Under the pieces are notes generated by a model that did not search any database, was not told the origin of the DNA, and saw only the letters and a list, made by a program, of their open reading frames with translations. 39,507 nucleotides of DNA from the NCBI GenBank assembly GCA_016937695.1, contig JAFGWC010000132.1, positions 1 through 39,507 on the forward strand. Direction: 5' to 3'. Below are positions 24,231 through 34,082 of this stretch, one piece after another; position 1 is the first letter of the stretch, and each line of letters starts with the position of its first letter. This stretch comes from Bacteroidales bacterium. GTDB lineage: Bacteria > Bacteroidota > Bacteroidia > Bacteroidales > NBLH01. The position numbers were made by a program, and so were the translations under genes.

Positions 24231-25034
24231 ATGAATTTATTTTTTCAGAAATTCGGTAAAGGAATACCAATTGTTATTGTTCATGGATTGTTTGGCTCGT
24301 CTGATAACTGGTTAAATATTGCAAAAGAACTTTCAAATAATTTCGAAGTTTATATTATAGATCAAAGAAATCATGGCAAGTCTCCTCATAATGAAGAGTT
24401 TAACTATGATATTCTTGTTTCTGATTTACTAGAATTTATGGATAATCAGAATTTGATTTCTGTAATTTTAATTGGGCATTCTTTAGGCGGAAAAACAGTT
24501 ATGCATTTTGCAAAAAGCTATCCGAAAAGAATTATTGACTTAATAGTAATTGATATTGCACCTAAATCTTATCTTTTTTCATTATCAGAAAAATCTGAAA
24601 GAATAAATCATAAGAAAATTATTGAATCACTTATGGCAGTTAATCTTCAAGGTATTGAAAAGAGAAAAGATATTGAAGAAAAATTATCAGAAAATATTAA
24701 AGAAATAAGATTAAGGCAATTTTTACTTAAAAATATTAGACGAAAAGCAGATAATTCATTTTATTGGACTTTAAATATAAATTCTATTTATAATAATCTC
24801 GAAAAATTAATGGAAGGCGTTAATTATAAGGATTTTGACAATATGAAAATTAGTATTCCTACTATGTTTGTTAGAGGTGCAGATTCAGATTATATTTTAA
24901 ATCAAGATATTGAAAAAATTAAAACAATATTTATCGAATCAAATATAGTAACAATAGATGATGCGGGGCATTGGCTACATGCCGAACAACCTAAAAAATT
25001 AATTAAAATTATTACTGATTTCATTTTAAAATAG
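24231..25034 (+). CDS. Alpha/beta hydrolase (YbfF-like esterase)
   Basis: From the ATG at 24231 the protein has 267 residues; a TTG two codons earlier is an unlikely start. The oxyanion segment [13 protein letters not shown], the DQRNHGKSP strand, the nucleophile elbow LIGHSLGGK (Ser84), a late Asp in [11 protein letters not shown] and the catalytic His in [12 protein letters not shown] give a full catalytic triad. This order and spacing is that of the YbfF/PcaD-like esterase group, whose natural substrates are mostly unknown. It lies 26 bases after pdxJ, an association I recall as frequent in Bacteroidota. Confidence 0.85.
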   Translation: MNLFFQKFGKGIPIVIVHGLFGSSDNWLNIAKELSNNFEVYIIDQRNHGKSPHNEEFNYDILVSDLLEFMDNQNLISVILIGHSLGGKTVMHFAKSYPKRIIDLIVIDIAPKSYLFSLSEKSERINHKKIIESLMAVNLQGIEKRKDIEEKLSENIKEIRLRQFLLKNIRRKADNSFYWTLNINSIYNNLEKLMEGVNYKDFDNMKISIPTMFVRGADSDYILNQDIEKIKTIFIESNIVTIDDAGHWLHAEQPKKLIKIITDFILK

Positions 25035-25099
25035 TTTTAATTAATTATGGTTTTGATGAAAAAAAAATATTAATTTCAATCTTTAAAAATAATTGCAAA

Positions 25100-26596
25100 A
25101 TGGCAAAAAAATATATTTTAGCTTTAGATCAGGGAACAAGTAGCTCAAGAGCTGTTATTTTTAATGAAAACACTGAGATAGTTGGAATTGAGCAAACTGA
25201 ATTAAATCAAATATATCCAAAAAACGGATGGGTTGAGCAAAATCCAGAAGAAATTTGGAATTCTCAATATAAAGTTGCTTTAGAAGTATTAACAAAATGT
25301 GATATTTCAGTTGAAGAAATTGCTGCAATTGGAATTACTAATCAGCGTGAAACCACTGTAATTTGGGACAAAAACACAGGAATTCCAATTTATAATGCAA
25401 TTGTTTGGCAAGATAACAGAACTGCTTCATTTTGCAATAAAATTAAAGAGCAAGGCTACGAAGAATACATTAAAAATAATACAGGACTTGTAGTTGATTC
25501 ATATTTTTCGGCAACAAAAATTTATTGGATTTTAAATAATGTTAAAGGAGCCAAAGAAAAAGCCGAAAATGGCGAATTATTATTTGGAACAATAGATACA
25601 TGGCTTGTTTGGAAACTAACAGGCGGAAAACTTCATATTACTGATTATTCAAATGCATCACGAACTTTATTATACAATATTCATTCTTTAAAATGGGATG
25701 AAAAATTATTGAATCTGTTTGAAATTCCTTCATTTATATTACCAGAAGTAAAATCATCAAGCGAAAAATATGGTTTTACTGACAATAAATTATTTGGTGG
25801 TTCTGAAATTCAAATTGCAGGAATAGCAGGCGACCAACAAGCTGCGCTTTTCGGGCAAACATGTTTTGAAAAAGGAATGGCTAAAAATACATATGGCACA
25901 GGTTGTTTTATGCTAATGAATACAGGCACAGAGGCGGTAAAATCGGATTTCGGATTACTAAGCACAATTGCTTGGGGCATTGATAATGAAATTATTTATG
26001 CTCTTGAAGGAAGTGTATTTATGGCAGGAGCAGCCATTAAATGGCTTAGAGATGGTATTAAATTAATTAGTAATGCATCTGAAACTTTTGAGATTGCAAA
26101 GAATTTAAATTCAAGAGGTTGTATATATGTAGTGCCTGCTTTTTCTGGTCTTGGAGCACCTTATTGGGATATGAAAGCAAGAGGCGCAATTTTCGGAATT
26201 ACTCAAAACACAACAGATAAACATATCGTAACAGCTACATTAGAATCAATTGCATATAGAACAAGGGATGTTTTGGATGCAATGAGTAAAGATTCCAAAA
26301 TAAAATTAACTGAGCTTAATGTTGATGGAGGAGCTGCGGTTAATGATTATTTAATGCAGTTTCAGTCTGATATTTTAAAATGTGAGGTTGTAAGGCCTGA
26401 AATTATTGAAACTACGGCTCTAGGCGCAGCAAGTTTAGCCGGTATTGCTGTTGGTTTATGGACAAAAGATTCTATCATTAAAAAAAGAAAAACTAATCGT
26501 ATTTTTTCACCGGAAATGTCAGATGATGAAATAAACAAATTGTATAAAGGATGGCTTAAAGCAATTGAAAAATCCCAGGCATGGGAAGACGAATAA
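25100..26596 (+). CDS. glpK: Glycerol kinase
   Basis: The protein has 498 residues, matching GlpK length. [12 protein letters not shown] is the N-terminal phosphate loop, and [14 protein letters not shown] with [10 protein letters not shown] contacts glycerol. The [27 protein letters not shown] region and [18 protein letters not shown] are FGGY-kinase signatures. [20 protein letters not shown] is the C-terminal ATP-binding block. It phosphorylates glycerol to glycerol 3-phosphate for lipid synthesis or catabolism. No glycerol facilitator or glycerol-3-phosphate dehydrogenase gene is adjacent, and no effector-site inference is made. It may be transcribed with the lipoprotein gene that follows 38 bases later. 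Confidence 0.95.
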   Translation: MAKKYILALDQGTSSSRAVIFNENTEIVGIEQTELNQIYPKNGWVEQNPEEIWNSQYKVALEVLTKCDISVEEIAAIGITNQRETTVIWDKNTGIPIYNAIVWQDNRTASFCNKIKEQGYEEYIKNNTGLVVDSYFSATKIYWILNNVKGAKEKAENGELLFGTIDTWLVWKLTGGKLHITDYSNASRTLLYNIHSLKWDEKLLNLFEIPSFILPEVKSSSEKYGFTDNKLFGGSEIQIAGIAGDQQAALFGQTCFEKGMAKNTYGTGCFMLMNTGTEAVKSDFGLLSTIAWGIDNEIIYALEGSVFMAGAAIKWLRDGIKLISNASETFEIAKNLNSRGCIYVVPAFSGLGAPYWDMKARGAIFGITQNTTDKHIVTATLESIAYRTRDVLDAMSKDSKIKLTELNVDGGAAVNDYLMQFQSDILKCEVVRPEIIETTALGAASLAGIAVGLWTKDSIIKKRKTNRIFSPEMSDDEINKLYKGWLKAIEKSQAWEDE

Positions 26597-26634
26597 ACTA
26601 ATAAATAGTAATTATTAATTAATAAATAAATATT

Positions 26635-27285
26635 ATGGAAAGGATTTTTTTATTGATTTTCGTATCAATTTTTCTTTTTTGGTCATGTAATTCAGATGAA
26701 AATGAAGAAAATAGTAATAATGATAATTTAATTGTTGAAGAAAATCAGCAAGTTGTTGAAAATAAGACAAATGAAGATGTTGTTGAAGTACAAGAAATTG
26801 AAGAACTGAAGCCTGTTTTGAATCCCGATTTTAAGAGTTTTTTAAGCCATTTTGCTAAAACATCTCTTCCATACAAGAAAAATCCGACAGGTGAAGAAGT
26901 TTATGAAAAAATATCTTTAAATCAGCAAATTAATTATTTAACCGAAGCTGAAGATTTATCTAAAGCAGATTTAGAAGAAATGGCTGAATATACCGATTTT
27001 TTCTTTGTAAATAATCCATTACAAACAAATAATTATAGTGCTATTATTTATGCTAGATTTGAAATGGGATCTACATATTATTTTCTTTGTACATTCGATA
27101 ATAATGGAAAATTGATATCTCATATCGATTTTGCAAGCTATGAGTTAATAGGCGCCGGACCTCAAGCAGGACAGGAGTTTAATACTAAAGGGTTTATCGA
27201 TGCAAATAGTGAAATTACCGTAAAATCTGAAGAGCATGAGCTGAAATATAAAATTAAAGATGATGGCAAAATTGTTAAGCTTTAA
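26635..27285 (+). CDS. Hypothetical lipoprotein
   Basis: The protein has 216 residues. A signal stretch (IFLLIFVSIFLFWS) precedes Cys18, giving a plausible lipobox FWSC. An acidic, low-complexity linker rich in Asn and Glu (about 20-60) follows, then a globular domain. The domain includes YLTEAEDLSKADLEEMAEYT, YSAIIYARFEMGSTYYFLCT, NGKLISHIDFASYELIGAG and SEITVKSEEHELKYKIKDDG, which suggest a beta-rich fold. I do not recognise a family. The acidic linker after the lipid anchor resembles surface-exposed lipoproteins of Bacteroidota. A clear terminator lies downstream. Confidence 0.7.
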   Translation: MERIFLLIFVSIFLFWSCNSDENEENSNNDNLIVEENQQVVENKTNEDVVEVQEIEELKPVLNPDFKSFLSHFAKTSLPYKKNPTGEEVYEKISLNQQINYLTEAEDLSKADLEEMAEYTDFFFVNNPLQTNNYSAIIYARFEMGSTYYFLCTFDNNGKLISHIDFASYELIGAGPQAGQEFNTKGFIDANSEITVKSEEHELKYKIKDDGKIVKL

Positions 27286-27304
27286 TTAAGAAATGTATTT
27301 TTTT

Positions 27305-27334
27305 AAAGGTTGATTTAATTATCAGCCTTTTTTT
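27305..27334 (+). terminator. Intrinsic terminator after the hypothetical lipoprotein gene
   Basis: AAAGGTTGAT (27305-27314) pairs with ATCAGCCTTT (27321-27330) with one G-U pair and a 6-base loop, followed by a T run. Confidence 0.8.
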
Positions 27335-27386
27335 ATTTGAAATTTTTAAATTGGAAATTTGATAAAAAAAACTGAAATTTGTGAAT

Positions 27387-29504
27387 ATGCAAAACAAAAT
27401 TTTCAATAAAATGAGATTTTTTACGATTCTTAGCATTTTACTTTTCGGAATAAATACTTTAGCTCAAAATAATTCCAAATTTATAGAAGATTTTAACGAT
27501 AATTCAAACAATTGGAATATTGAAAATTCTAAAGACGCAAGTTCTAAAGTTTTAAATGGAGTTTTTTATTTAAATCATTACAAAAACTCTGCCTCTTGGA
27601 GGTTTTGGAAAGAATTTATTTTTGAAACTGATAAAACTTTTAATATTGATGTAAAATTAAAACAAACTTCAGGAGCAGAAGATGGTGGTTATGGAATAGT
27701 ATGGGGCTCAAATGGCTGGAAGAATAGTTATCATTTCACAATCTCTTCAAATGGCGAGTTTGCGATTTGGGGTTATAAAAACGAAGAGTTTTTCGAATGG
27801 AAAAAATGGTCTGCTTTTAGTAAAATTAAACCTTTTGGAGAATATAATACGTTGTCTATTAAGAAGTTAATGGGAAATATGTATTTTTATATTAACGGAA
27901 GTTTAGCTTATAACCATAGATTTGAACCTTTTTTTGGTTCTTTTTTTGGTTTTGTTGTTGGTAAAGAAACGAATGTTATTGTTGACAACTTTACTCTTGA
28001 ATATCCCAAAAAGCAAATTGATATTGCTGGAGATTTAAATCAAAAATATAAAAAGAAAAATCTTGGAAAAAGTATTAACTCAATGTATTCTGAAATTGCA
28101 CCAATAATTTCACCTGATGGTAAAACATTGTATGTTGCCAGACAAAATCATCCCGAAAATTATGGTAGCCAAAAGCTTTATGATGTTTGGTATGCCGAAA
28201 AAAAAAGCGATGGCAGTTGGACAAGTATGAAAAGAATGGGAAAACCAATTAATAATGAAGGAGATAATTTAGTTATTTCTGTTTCGCCTGATGGAAATAC
28301 TCTGCTGCTGGAAGGTTTGTATTCAAGTACAGGTGCTTATGTGAGTGATCAAGGAATTTCTGTTTCTAATAGAACTTTAAATGGATGGACAATTCCAAAA
28401 AAAGTGCTAATAGATAATTTTTATAATAATAATGAATTTGAAAGTTATTGTCCCACGGCCGACAAAAAAGTGTTAATAATGTCGGTTCAAAGAAATGATT
28501 CTTATGGCAATAAAGACTTGTATGTCAGTTTTTTAAAGCAAAACGGCAATTATTCTGAACCTGTAAATATGGGGAAAGATTTAAATACATATTTAAATGA
28601 AGGAACACCATTTATAGCTTCTGATAATAAAACCCTTTATTTTTATTCTTACGCTTTTCCAGGCTATGGAAGTGCTGATATTTTTGTTACAAAAAGGCTT
28701 GACGAAACATGGACAAAATGGTCGAAACCTAAAAATCTTGGGCCAACTGTAAATTCATCAGATTGGGACACATATTATTCTGTTTCTGCAAAAGGAGATT
28801 ATGCATATTTGGTTTCAACAAAAGGATCTTATGGAAATGAGGATATTTTTGAAATAAAAATGAGTGAAGATTCTAAACCAGAGACTGTTGTACTGATTTT
28901 TGGTAAAGTTTTTAATAAAAAAACGAATAAACCAATTGGAGTAGATATTGTTTATGAAGATTTAAAAACAGGAAAAATTGCTGGCTCAGCTCGGTCAAAT
29001 CCAAGAACTGGCTCATATAAAATAATTTTACCATATGGAAAGAACTATTCATTTAGAGCTGAGGCTGATGATTTTATTGCAATTAATGAAGAAATTGATT
29101 TATTGAAAATTGGTAAATACTTAGAGAAAAAGAAAAATCTATTTCTTGTTCCAATTGAAGTAGGTCAAACTGTTGGACTGCAAACAATTCAGTTCACAAG
29201 GAGTAAATCCGAATTAACAGAATCATCTTATCCTGAGTTAGATAGATTTGTTAATTTGATGAAAAAATATCCAAAAATGGAAATTGAACTATCTGGACAT
29301 ACAGATACAAGAGGAAAACCTGAATTGCTTTTATTATTATCAAAAAATAGAGTGAAAGCTGTAAAAGATTATTTAATTAAAAAAGGTATTAATTCTAAAA
29401 GAATAACAGGAAAAGGATATGGCGGAACAAAACCATTAGGAACTGGTTATGATGAAATTGAAATTAAAAACAGGAGAGTGGAATTTAAAATATCAAAAAT
29501 GTAA
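27387..29504 (+). CDS. OmpA-family protein with LamG/DUF1080-like domain and PD40 propeller
   Basis: From the ATG at 27387 the protein has 705 residues; a GTG at 27381 and an ATG at 27411 are alternatives, and the latter would give the tightest signal peptide. A signal sequence ends NTLAQ. Residues about 30-205 look like a concanavalin-type sandwich (FIEDFNDNSNNWNIEN, GYGIVWGSNGW, YFYINGSLAY, VVGKETNVIVDNFTLEY). Next come PD40/WD40-like propeller blades with repeated SPDGKTLYVAR, SPDGNTLLLEG and SDNKTLYFYSYAFPGYGSADIFV motifs. A carboxypeptidase-regulatory-like module (FGKVFNKKTNKPIGVDIVYE) follows, then a C-terminal OmpA domain (IELSGHTDTRGKPELLLLLS, SKNRVKAVKDYLI) that binds peptidoglycan. 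The plan resembles PorE-type envelope proteins, with the sandwich domain in place of TPRs. Confidence 0.8.
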   Translation: MQNKIFNKMRFFTILSILLFGINTLAQNNSKFIEDFNDNSNNWNIENSKDASSKVLNGVFYLNHYKNSASWRFWKEFIFETDKTFNIDVKLKQTSGAEDGGYGIVWGSNGWKNSYHFTISSNGEFAIWGYKNEEFFEWKKWSAFSKIKPFGEYNTLSIKKLMGNMYFYINGSLAYNHRFEPFFGSFFGFVVGKETNVIVDNFTLEYPKKQIDIAGDLNQKYKKKNLGKSINSMYSEIAPIISPDGKTLYVARQNHPENYGSQKLYDVWYAEKKSDGSWTSMKRMGKPINNEGDNLVISVSPDGNTLLLEGLYSSTGAYVSDQGISVSNRTLNGWTIPKKVLIDNFYNNNEFESYCPTADKKVLIMSVQRNDSYGNKDLYVSFLKQNGNYSEPVNMGKDLNTYLNEGTPFIASDNKTLYFYSYAFPGYGSADIFVTKRLDETWTKWSKPKNLGPTVNSSDWDTYYSVSAKGDYAYLVSTKGSYGNEDIFEIKMSEDSKPETVVLIFGKVFNKKTNKPIGVDIVYEDLKTGKIAGSARSNPRTGSYKIILPYGKNYSFRAEADDFIAINEEIDLLKIGKYLEKKKNLFLVPIEVGQTVGLQTIQFTRSKSELTESSYPELDRFVNLMKKYPKMEIELSGHTDTRGKPELLLLLSKNRVKAVKDYLIKKGINSKRITGKGYGGTKPLGTGYDEIEIKNRRVEFKISKM

Positions 29505-29530
29505 ATTTTAAAGATTTTTATAAAAACAAA

Positions 29531-29568
29531 AAACCATATAAAATATAAGTTTATATTTTATATGGTTT
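29531..29568 (-). terminator. Strong hairpin terminator between the OmpA-like gene and clpX
   Basis: An 18-base perfect inverted repeat (29531-29548 with 29551-29568) leaves only two unpaired bases in the centre by sequence. On the minus strand it is followed by T-rich sequence (plus-strand A runs at 29522-29533), as expected for the clpX end. The plus-strand side lacks a T tract. Confidence 0.7.
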
Positions 29569-29587
29569 AAAAAGGAGAAAATAAGAG

Positions 29588-30802
29588 CTATGCAACTCTT
29601 AATTTTTTCATATTGGTTTTGCTTATTTTTTTCTTAGCATAAGCTGTTGTAATTTTAAATGTTTTTTCATTTTCAGAAGGCATTTCAAACATTGCATCTA
29701 TCATTATAGCTTCACAAATAGATCTTAAACCTCTTGCTCCTAATTTAAATTCAATTGCTTTATCCACAATAAAATCTAAAACTTTTTCTTCGTAAGTCAA
29801 CTCAATATTGTCCATCGAAAACAGTTTTTTGTATTGTTTCATCAATGAATTTTTTGGCTCAGTTAATATTCTTTTTAAAGATTCTCTGTCAAGTCTGTTT
29901 AAATAAGTTAAAACTGGTAAACGCCCAATTATCTCAGGTATTAAGCCAAATGATTTAAGATCCTGAGGCGCAATGTATTGCAATAAATTTTTTCTGTCAA
30001 TTTGATCTGTTTGATCACTTACAGAATATCCAACCATTTTTGTATTTAATCTATGACCAATTTTCTCTTCAATTCCATCGAAAGCACCACCGGCAATAAA
30101 TAAAATATTTTTTGTATTTACAGGTATCATTTTTTGATCAGGATGTTTTCTTCCTCCTTGCGGCGGAACATTAACTATCGAACCTTCAAGAAGCTTTAAT
30201 AGTCCTTGCTGAACTCCTTCACCTGAAACATCTCTTGTTATTGATGGATTATCACTTTTACGCGCAATTTTATCAATTTCATCAATAAATACAATTCCTC
30301 TTTCTGCAGCATTTACATCATAATCAGCTACTTGCAGTAATCTGGTCAAAATTGTTTCGATATCTTCACCAACATATCCGGCTTCTGTTAAAACAGTTGC
30401 ATCAACAATTGTAAATGGAACATGAAGCATTTTTGATATTGTTCTTGCTAATAAAGTTTTTCCTGTTCCTGTTTCTCCTACAAGAATAATATTAGATTTT
30501 TCAATTTCAACATCTTCATTATCAGGTTTTTGCGCCAAGCGCTTGTAGTGATTGTAAACAGCAACAGATAAAACTTTTTTTGATTCTTCTTGGCCAATAA
30601 CAAATTGATCTAAGTATGATTTAATCTCTTTTGGTTTTGATAATTTTATTTCGTTTATATCAAAATCATCTTTCTGATTAAATTCTTCTATTACAATTTG
30701 ATGTGCTTGCTCGATACAACTATCACATATATGCCCAGAAACACCTGCAATTAATAAATTTACTTCTTTTTTTGTTCTTCCGCAAAATGAGCACTTATCC
30801 AT
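29588..30802 (-). CDS. clpX: ATP-dependent Clp protease ATP-binding subunit ClpX
   Basis: The protein has 404 residues. The N-terminal zinc finger uses Cys4, Cys7, Cys26 and Cys29. The AAA+ module has Walker A GETGTGKT (109-116), pore-1 loop GYVGED, Walker B IVFIDEID (170-177), and the sensor and arginine regions [11 protein letters not shown] and [10 protein letters not shown]. ClpX unfolds tagged proteins and feeds them into ClpP. It starts 65 bases downstream of clpP on the same strand, so the two subunits are probably co-expressed. The IGF-type ClpP-binding loop is represented by [20 protein letters not shown], where the loop sequence itself is not easy to read by eye. Confidence 0.95.
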   Translation of the reverse strand: MDKCSFCGRTKKEVNLLIAGVSGHICDSCIEQAHQIVIEEFNQKDDFDINEIKLSKPKEIKSYLDQFVIGQEESKKVLSVAVYNHYKRLAQKPDNEDVEIEKSNIILVGETGTGKTLLARTISKMLHVPFTIVDATVLTEAGYVGEDIETILTRLLQVADYDVNAAERGIVFIDEIDKIARKSDNPSITRDVSGEGVQQGLLKLLEGSIVNVPPQGGRKHPDQKMIPVNTKNILFIAGGAFDGIEEKIGHRLNTKMVGYSVSDQTDQIDRKNLLQYIAPQDLKSFGLIPEIIGRLPVLTYLNRLDRESLKRILTEPKNSLMKQYKKLFSMDNIELTYEEKVLDFIVDKAIEFKLGARGLRSICEAIMIDAMFEMPSENEKTFKITTAYAKKKISKTNMKKLRVA

Positions 30803-30867
30803 ATAATTGTATTTTTTATTTTTTTAGAAAAAAATCTTTAATTTCAATCTAAATTTTTCAATATTTT

Positions 30868-31545
30868 TTATTTATTATTTCTAAATAAAATTTCATCAAT
30901 CATACCATATTCTTTAGCTTCTTCAGCAGTCATCCAATAATCTCTGTCTGAGTCTTTTTCAACTTTTTTATATGGATTTCCTGAATGTTTTGCTATGATA
31001 TCATAAAGTTCTTTTTTTAATTTCATAATTTCTCTTGCAGTTATCTCAATATCAGATGCTTGTCCTTGAGCACCACCCATTGGTTGATGTATCATAACTC
31101 GCGAATGTTTTAATGCAGAGCGTTTGCCTTTAGTGCCGGCTGTTAATAATACTGCACCCATTGAAGCTGCCATTCCTGTACAAATTGTAGCAATATCAGG
31201 GCCAATATACTGCATTGTATCATAAATACCAAGTCCTGCATGAACTGATCCGCCTGGAGTATTAAAATAAATTTGAATATCTTTTGATGGATCTGTTGAT
31301 TCTAGAAATAAAAGCTGAGCTTGTATAATATTTGCAACATAATCGTCAATTGGTACTCCTAAAAATATGATTCTGTCCATCATAAGTCTTGAAAAGACAT
31401 CCATCGAAGCTATATTTAACTGTCGCTCTTCAATAATTGTAGGAGAAATATAATTTGCATACATAGATTGGAATCTATCATAGTTCATACTACTTATGCC
31501 AATGTGTTTAGTTGCATATTTCTTAAACTCGTCATTTGATATCAT
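30868..31545 (-). CDS. clpP: ATP-dependent Clp protease proteolytic subunit ClpP
   Basis: The protein has 225 residues. The catalytic triad is Ser128 in TGMAASMGA, His153 in RVMIHQPMGG and an Asp in the DSDRDYWM segment (198-205). IYFNTPGGSVHAGLGIYDTMQ is the oxyanion and handle region, and RDYWMTAEEAKEYGMIDEI the C-terminal signature. The N-terminal 35 residues are a Bacteroidota-type extension (MISNDEFKKYATKHIGISSM) that may be removed on maturation. ClpP rings degrade proteins unfolded by ClpX, whose gene lies immediately downstream. A terminator separates it from tig upstream, so it likely has its own promoter in 31546-31611. Confidence 0.95.
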   Translation of the reverse strand: MISNDEFKKYATKHIGISSMNYDRFQSMYANYISPTIIEERQLNIASMDVFSRLMMDRIIFLGVPIDDYVANIIQAQLLFLESTDPSKDIQIYFNTPGGSVHAGLGIYDTMQYIGPDIATICTGMAASMGAVLLTAGTKGKRSALKHSRVMIHQPMGGAQGQASDIEITAREIMKLKKELYDIIAKHSGNPYKKVEKDSDRDYWMTAEEAKEYGMIDEILFRNNK

Positions 31546-31604
31546 AGTGTATAATTTAAATGGGTTGACTATTTTTCAACAAAATTATAAATTTTTTATT
31601 AAAA

Positions 31605-31663
31605 AAAGCTTAAATGCCTCATTGATAAAATAATTTTTACATTTATTTAACAATGAGGCATTT
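31605..31663 (-). terminator. Intrinsic terminator between tig and clpP
   Basis: AAATGCCTCATTG (31612-31624) and CAATGAGGCATTT (31651-31663) are perfect 13-base complements around a 26-base AT-rich loop. On the minus strand the stem is followed within a few bases by a run of seven T (plus-strand A run up to 31608). This ends the tig transcript before clpP. Confidence 0.8.
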
Positions 31664-31690
31664 TATGTGTTTTATTGATTCGCCAATAAA

Positions 31691-33058
31691 TTATTTTTTT
31701 GTAAACAATTCATTAAATTCGTCTGGTGAAACTTCTTTATTGTCTAATTTTACTGATTCTTTAATTAGATTAACAACTTTGTCTTCAAATTTTTTATCAT
31801 AAAGTTTTCTAACTTCATCTTCTTTCTTTAAATACATTTCATTTGCAAAATGCTCTAATTGTTCTTGTGGAAACATATCTGGTTGAGCACCATACTGTTG
31901 AAGCTGCATTTTAGTTAAATCAACTGCTAGTTCTTTAACTTCTTCGTAATCAACTTTTATTTCGTTTTTTTCAGCAATTTGGCTTGTAATTAATTGCCAT
32001 TTTAAATCAACTAAAAATTTAGAAAAATCCTCTTCAAATTTGTCACCTGTTAATTCTTTGTTTTCGTCTTTTAAAAGCAACCATCTTTTCAAAAAGTCCT
32101 CAGGTAAAGCTATGTCTGTCTTTTCTATTATTTTTTCTCTTGAGTCTATCGCAAATTTATAATCACTATCTTTAATTGTTATAGCTTTTATTTCTTCTCT
32201 AATTTTATTTTTAAATTCATCTTCTGTTTTAATTTCATCTTTTGGATAAACCTTTTTAAACAGATCTTCATTAATTTCAGCTTTAATAAAATTCGTAATT
32301 TCTTTTATTGTATATTGGAAATTATTATCTAATTCAGATATTTTATCTTTTTCAATTCCTAGTACGCTAGCAATCTCATTTTCAGTTGAAAAGGTTTTAT
32401 TAATATCTATTTTAATAACATCATCTACTTTAGCATCAATAAATTTTTTCTTTTCGCTTTTGTCAGATATTTTCTCAATTAAAATTGATGTCCCATCTGT
32501 ACCGATACCGTTTTCAAGAATATTTCCTTCTGAATCCAGTTGGTCAATATAGCCTTTAGTTACAGCAGTTTCTATAACTTTATCTATGCTTTCTAATTTT
32601 CCGTATCTTCCTGTATATGAGTCGATATATTGGTCAATAATTTTTCCGTCAGCTTTTATTTCGTAATATGGAATTTTTAGTTTTTTACTTAATGAAATTT
32701 CAAATTCAGGGCGTAATCCAATATCAAAAATAAATTCAAATTCTTTTTGTGTATCAAAATCTATTAGCTCTTGTTTTTCGTTTGGAATCGGCTCTCCAAT
32801 AACTTGTAATTTTTCGTCAGACATGTATTTTGTAAGGCTTTCCGAAATCATTTTATTTACTTCATCGTACAAAACGCTTTTGCCATACATTTTTTTCACA
32901 AGTCCCATTGGTACTTTTCCCGGTCTAAATCCTTTTAATGAAACTTTTTTCTTTAAATCTGTTAGAGATGTATCTACTTTTGGGGTATAGTCTTCTTCTT
33001 TTAATTGAATTTTTAATACCGCATTTAATTCGTCAATTTGTTCTTTTATAATTTCCAT
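31691..33058 (-). CDS. tig: Trigger factor, ribosome-associated chaperone
   Basis: The protein has 455 residues, in the range of Bacteroidota trigger factors. The ribosome-binding N-domain contains LKKKVSLKGFRPGKVPMGLVKKMYG, the family signature with the loop that docks on L23. A middle region (about 155-255; TKGYIDQLDSEGNILENGIG) stands where the FKBP-type prolyl isomerase domain lies. It is divergent, so isomerase activity is uncertain. The C-terminal helical arms run from about 260 to the end. It folds nascent chains at the ribosome exit. Its neighbours tRNA-Leu, clpP and clpX make a compact group, resembling the tig-clpP-clpX order of many bacteria. Confidence 0.92.
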   Translation of the reverse strand: MEIIKEQIDELNAVLKIQLKEEDYTPKVDTSLTDLKKKVSLKGFRPGKVPMGLVKKMYGKSVLYDEVNKMISESLTKYMSDEKLQVIGEPIPNEKQELIDFDTQKEFEFIFDIGLRPEFEISLSKKLKIPYYEIKADGKIIDQYIDSYTGRYGKLESIDKVIETAVTKGYIDQLDSEGNILENGIGTDGTSILIEKISDKSEKKKFIDAKVDDVIKIDINKTFSTENEIASVLGIEKDKISELDNNFQYTIKEITNFIKAEINEDLFKKVYPKDEIKTEDEFKNKIREEIKAITIKDSDYKFAIDSREKIIEKTDIALPEDFLKRWLLLKDENKELTGDKFEEDFSKFLVDLKWQLITSQIAEKNEIKVDYEEVKELAVDLTKMQLQQYGAQPDMFPQEQLEHFANEMYLKKEDEVRKLYDKKFEDKVVNLIKESVKLDNKEVSPDEFNELFTKK

Positions 33059-33070
33059 TGCTTATAATTT

Positions 33071-33116
33071 AAAAAAACCGCCAAAACTGCGTTATGCTCG
33101 CGAGAATAGACGGTTT
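33071..33116 (-). terminator. Terminator between tRNA-Leu and tig
   Basis: GACGGTTT (33109-33116) and AAACCGCC (33075-33082) form an 8-base stem on the minus strand with one G-U pair. The loop itself contains the palindrome CTCGCGAG. A T run follows (plus-strand A run 33071-33077), 23 bases after the tRNA 3' end. Confidence 0.7.
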
Positions 33117-33138
33117 ATTCATTTAAAATTTTATTAAG

Positions 33139-33220
33139 TACGGATGAAGGGACTCGAACCCCCACGCCTCTCGGCACTAGATCCTAAGTCTAGCGCGGCT
33201 ACCAATTACGCCACATCCGC
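33139..33220 (-). tRNA. tRNA-Leu (anticodon UAG)
   Basis: The 82-base minus-strand sequence folds as a class-II tRNA. The acceptor stem is GCGGATG with CATCCGT (one G-U at the end), the discriminator base is A, and the T loop GGTTCGAGTCC is present. The variable arm is long, as needed for leucine. The anticodon loop CTTAGGA has the anticodon TAG at 33184-33186, reading CUN codons. CCA is not encoded. Confidence 0.95.
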
Positions 33221-33234
33221 AGTAAAAAGGTTTG

Positions 33235-33267
33235 CAAATGTAATTATTTTTTTAAAAAAACAACAAA
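33235..33267 (-). promoter_or_regulatory. Promoter of tRNA-Leu
   Basis: On the minus strand TTTGTTG (33261-33267) is followed after 18 bases by TACATTTG (33235-33242). This is an exact TAnnTTTG match at the spacing typical of Bacteroidota promoters. Its last base lies 14 bases before the tRNA 5' end. Confidence 0.7.
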
Positions 33268-33326
33268 TTTTTTTATTTTTTTAACATTTTATTTTTTTGC
33301 TATGCTTTATTTGTATAACAATGATT

Positions 33327-34082
33327 TTATTCTAGAGAATCGATGAGTTTTTTTATATCATGAAAATACATTTCTTGGTTCATGTCTTGTATATCACAAT
33401 GTCCACCTTCAGCATATAAACTTATTGTTTTTGGTTCATTTGCCCATTCATGTAATTTTTTTGAATGTTCAACACCTATTATTCTATCATCAATTGTGTG
33501 CATAAAAAGACTAGACCCTTTGTAGGATTTTATTGTTTTTTCTATATCAAAATATTTATTTATTTCTTCTTTTAATTGTTCTTCAGTTGTTTCAATATCT
33601 TCAGGGCTAAGGCGTTTAATAATTCGGTCATAAAAATCGGCAATACCGCTTTCTATTATTATGCCTTTAATTTTCGGAAATAATTTTATTGCATGCATTG
33701 CATATATTGTTCCTATTGAGCGTCCGAAAACAACAATATCTTCTTCAGCAACGCCACAATCTTTTATTATATAATAAATATCATCTAAAATATTAACTAA
33801 ATTTGCAAATCCCGACGAGTATGAATAGCCTCTATATTCTGCTACTAGCAAATTATAGCCCATCTTATCTATTTTTTTTGCAAAAACATCGATATAATCA
33901 TTTACTATTTCATTGCTACCATGAAAAACAATCAACATTTTTTTATCTATGTGGCTGAATTGTCTATAGCAAGATAATCTATCATTTTTTGTTTTTATAA
34001 AAAATGGATTATCAAGATGTTTTTTCCTTGGAAATAAAAATCTTTTTGTAACTGTCGATTCTTCTAATAAAGACTTTACCAC
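33327..34082 (-). CDS. Alpha/beta hydrolase
   Basis: The protein has 251 residues from a GTG at 34082; the frame closes 12 bases further upstream, so this is the only sensible start. LIVFHGSNEIVNDY gives the oxyanion region, LLVAEYRGYSYSSG the second strand, and VVFGRSIGTIYAM the nucleophile elbow with G-R-S-I-G. MHTIDDRIIGVEHS supplies the Asp, and YAEGGHCDIQDM the His. The type resembles ABHD13/YqiA-like cytoplasmic hydrolases (FLFPRKKHLDNPFF start, Tyr-Arg-Gly-Tyr turn). No signal peptide is seen. The substrate is unknown. It is separated from the upstream rhomboid gene by 181 bases and appears to be its own unit. Confidence 0.8.
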   Translation of the reverse strand: MVKSLLEESTVTKRFLFPRKKHLDNPFFIKTKNDRLSCYRQFSHIDKKMLIVFHGSNEIVNDYIDVFAKKIDKMGYNLLVAEYRGYSYSSGFANLVNILDDIYYIIKDCGVAEEDIVVFGRSIGTIYAMHAIKLFPKIKGIIIESGIADFYDRIIKRLSPEDIETTEEQLKEEINKYFDIEKTIKSYKGSSLFMHTIDDRIIGVEHSKKLHEWANEPKTISLYAEGGHCDIQDMNQEMYFHDIKKLIDSLE

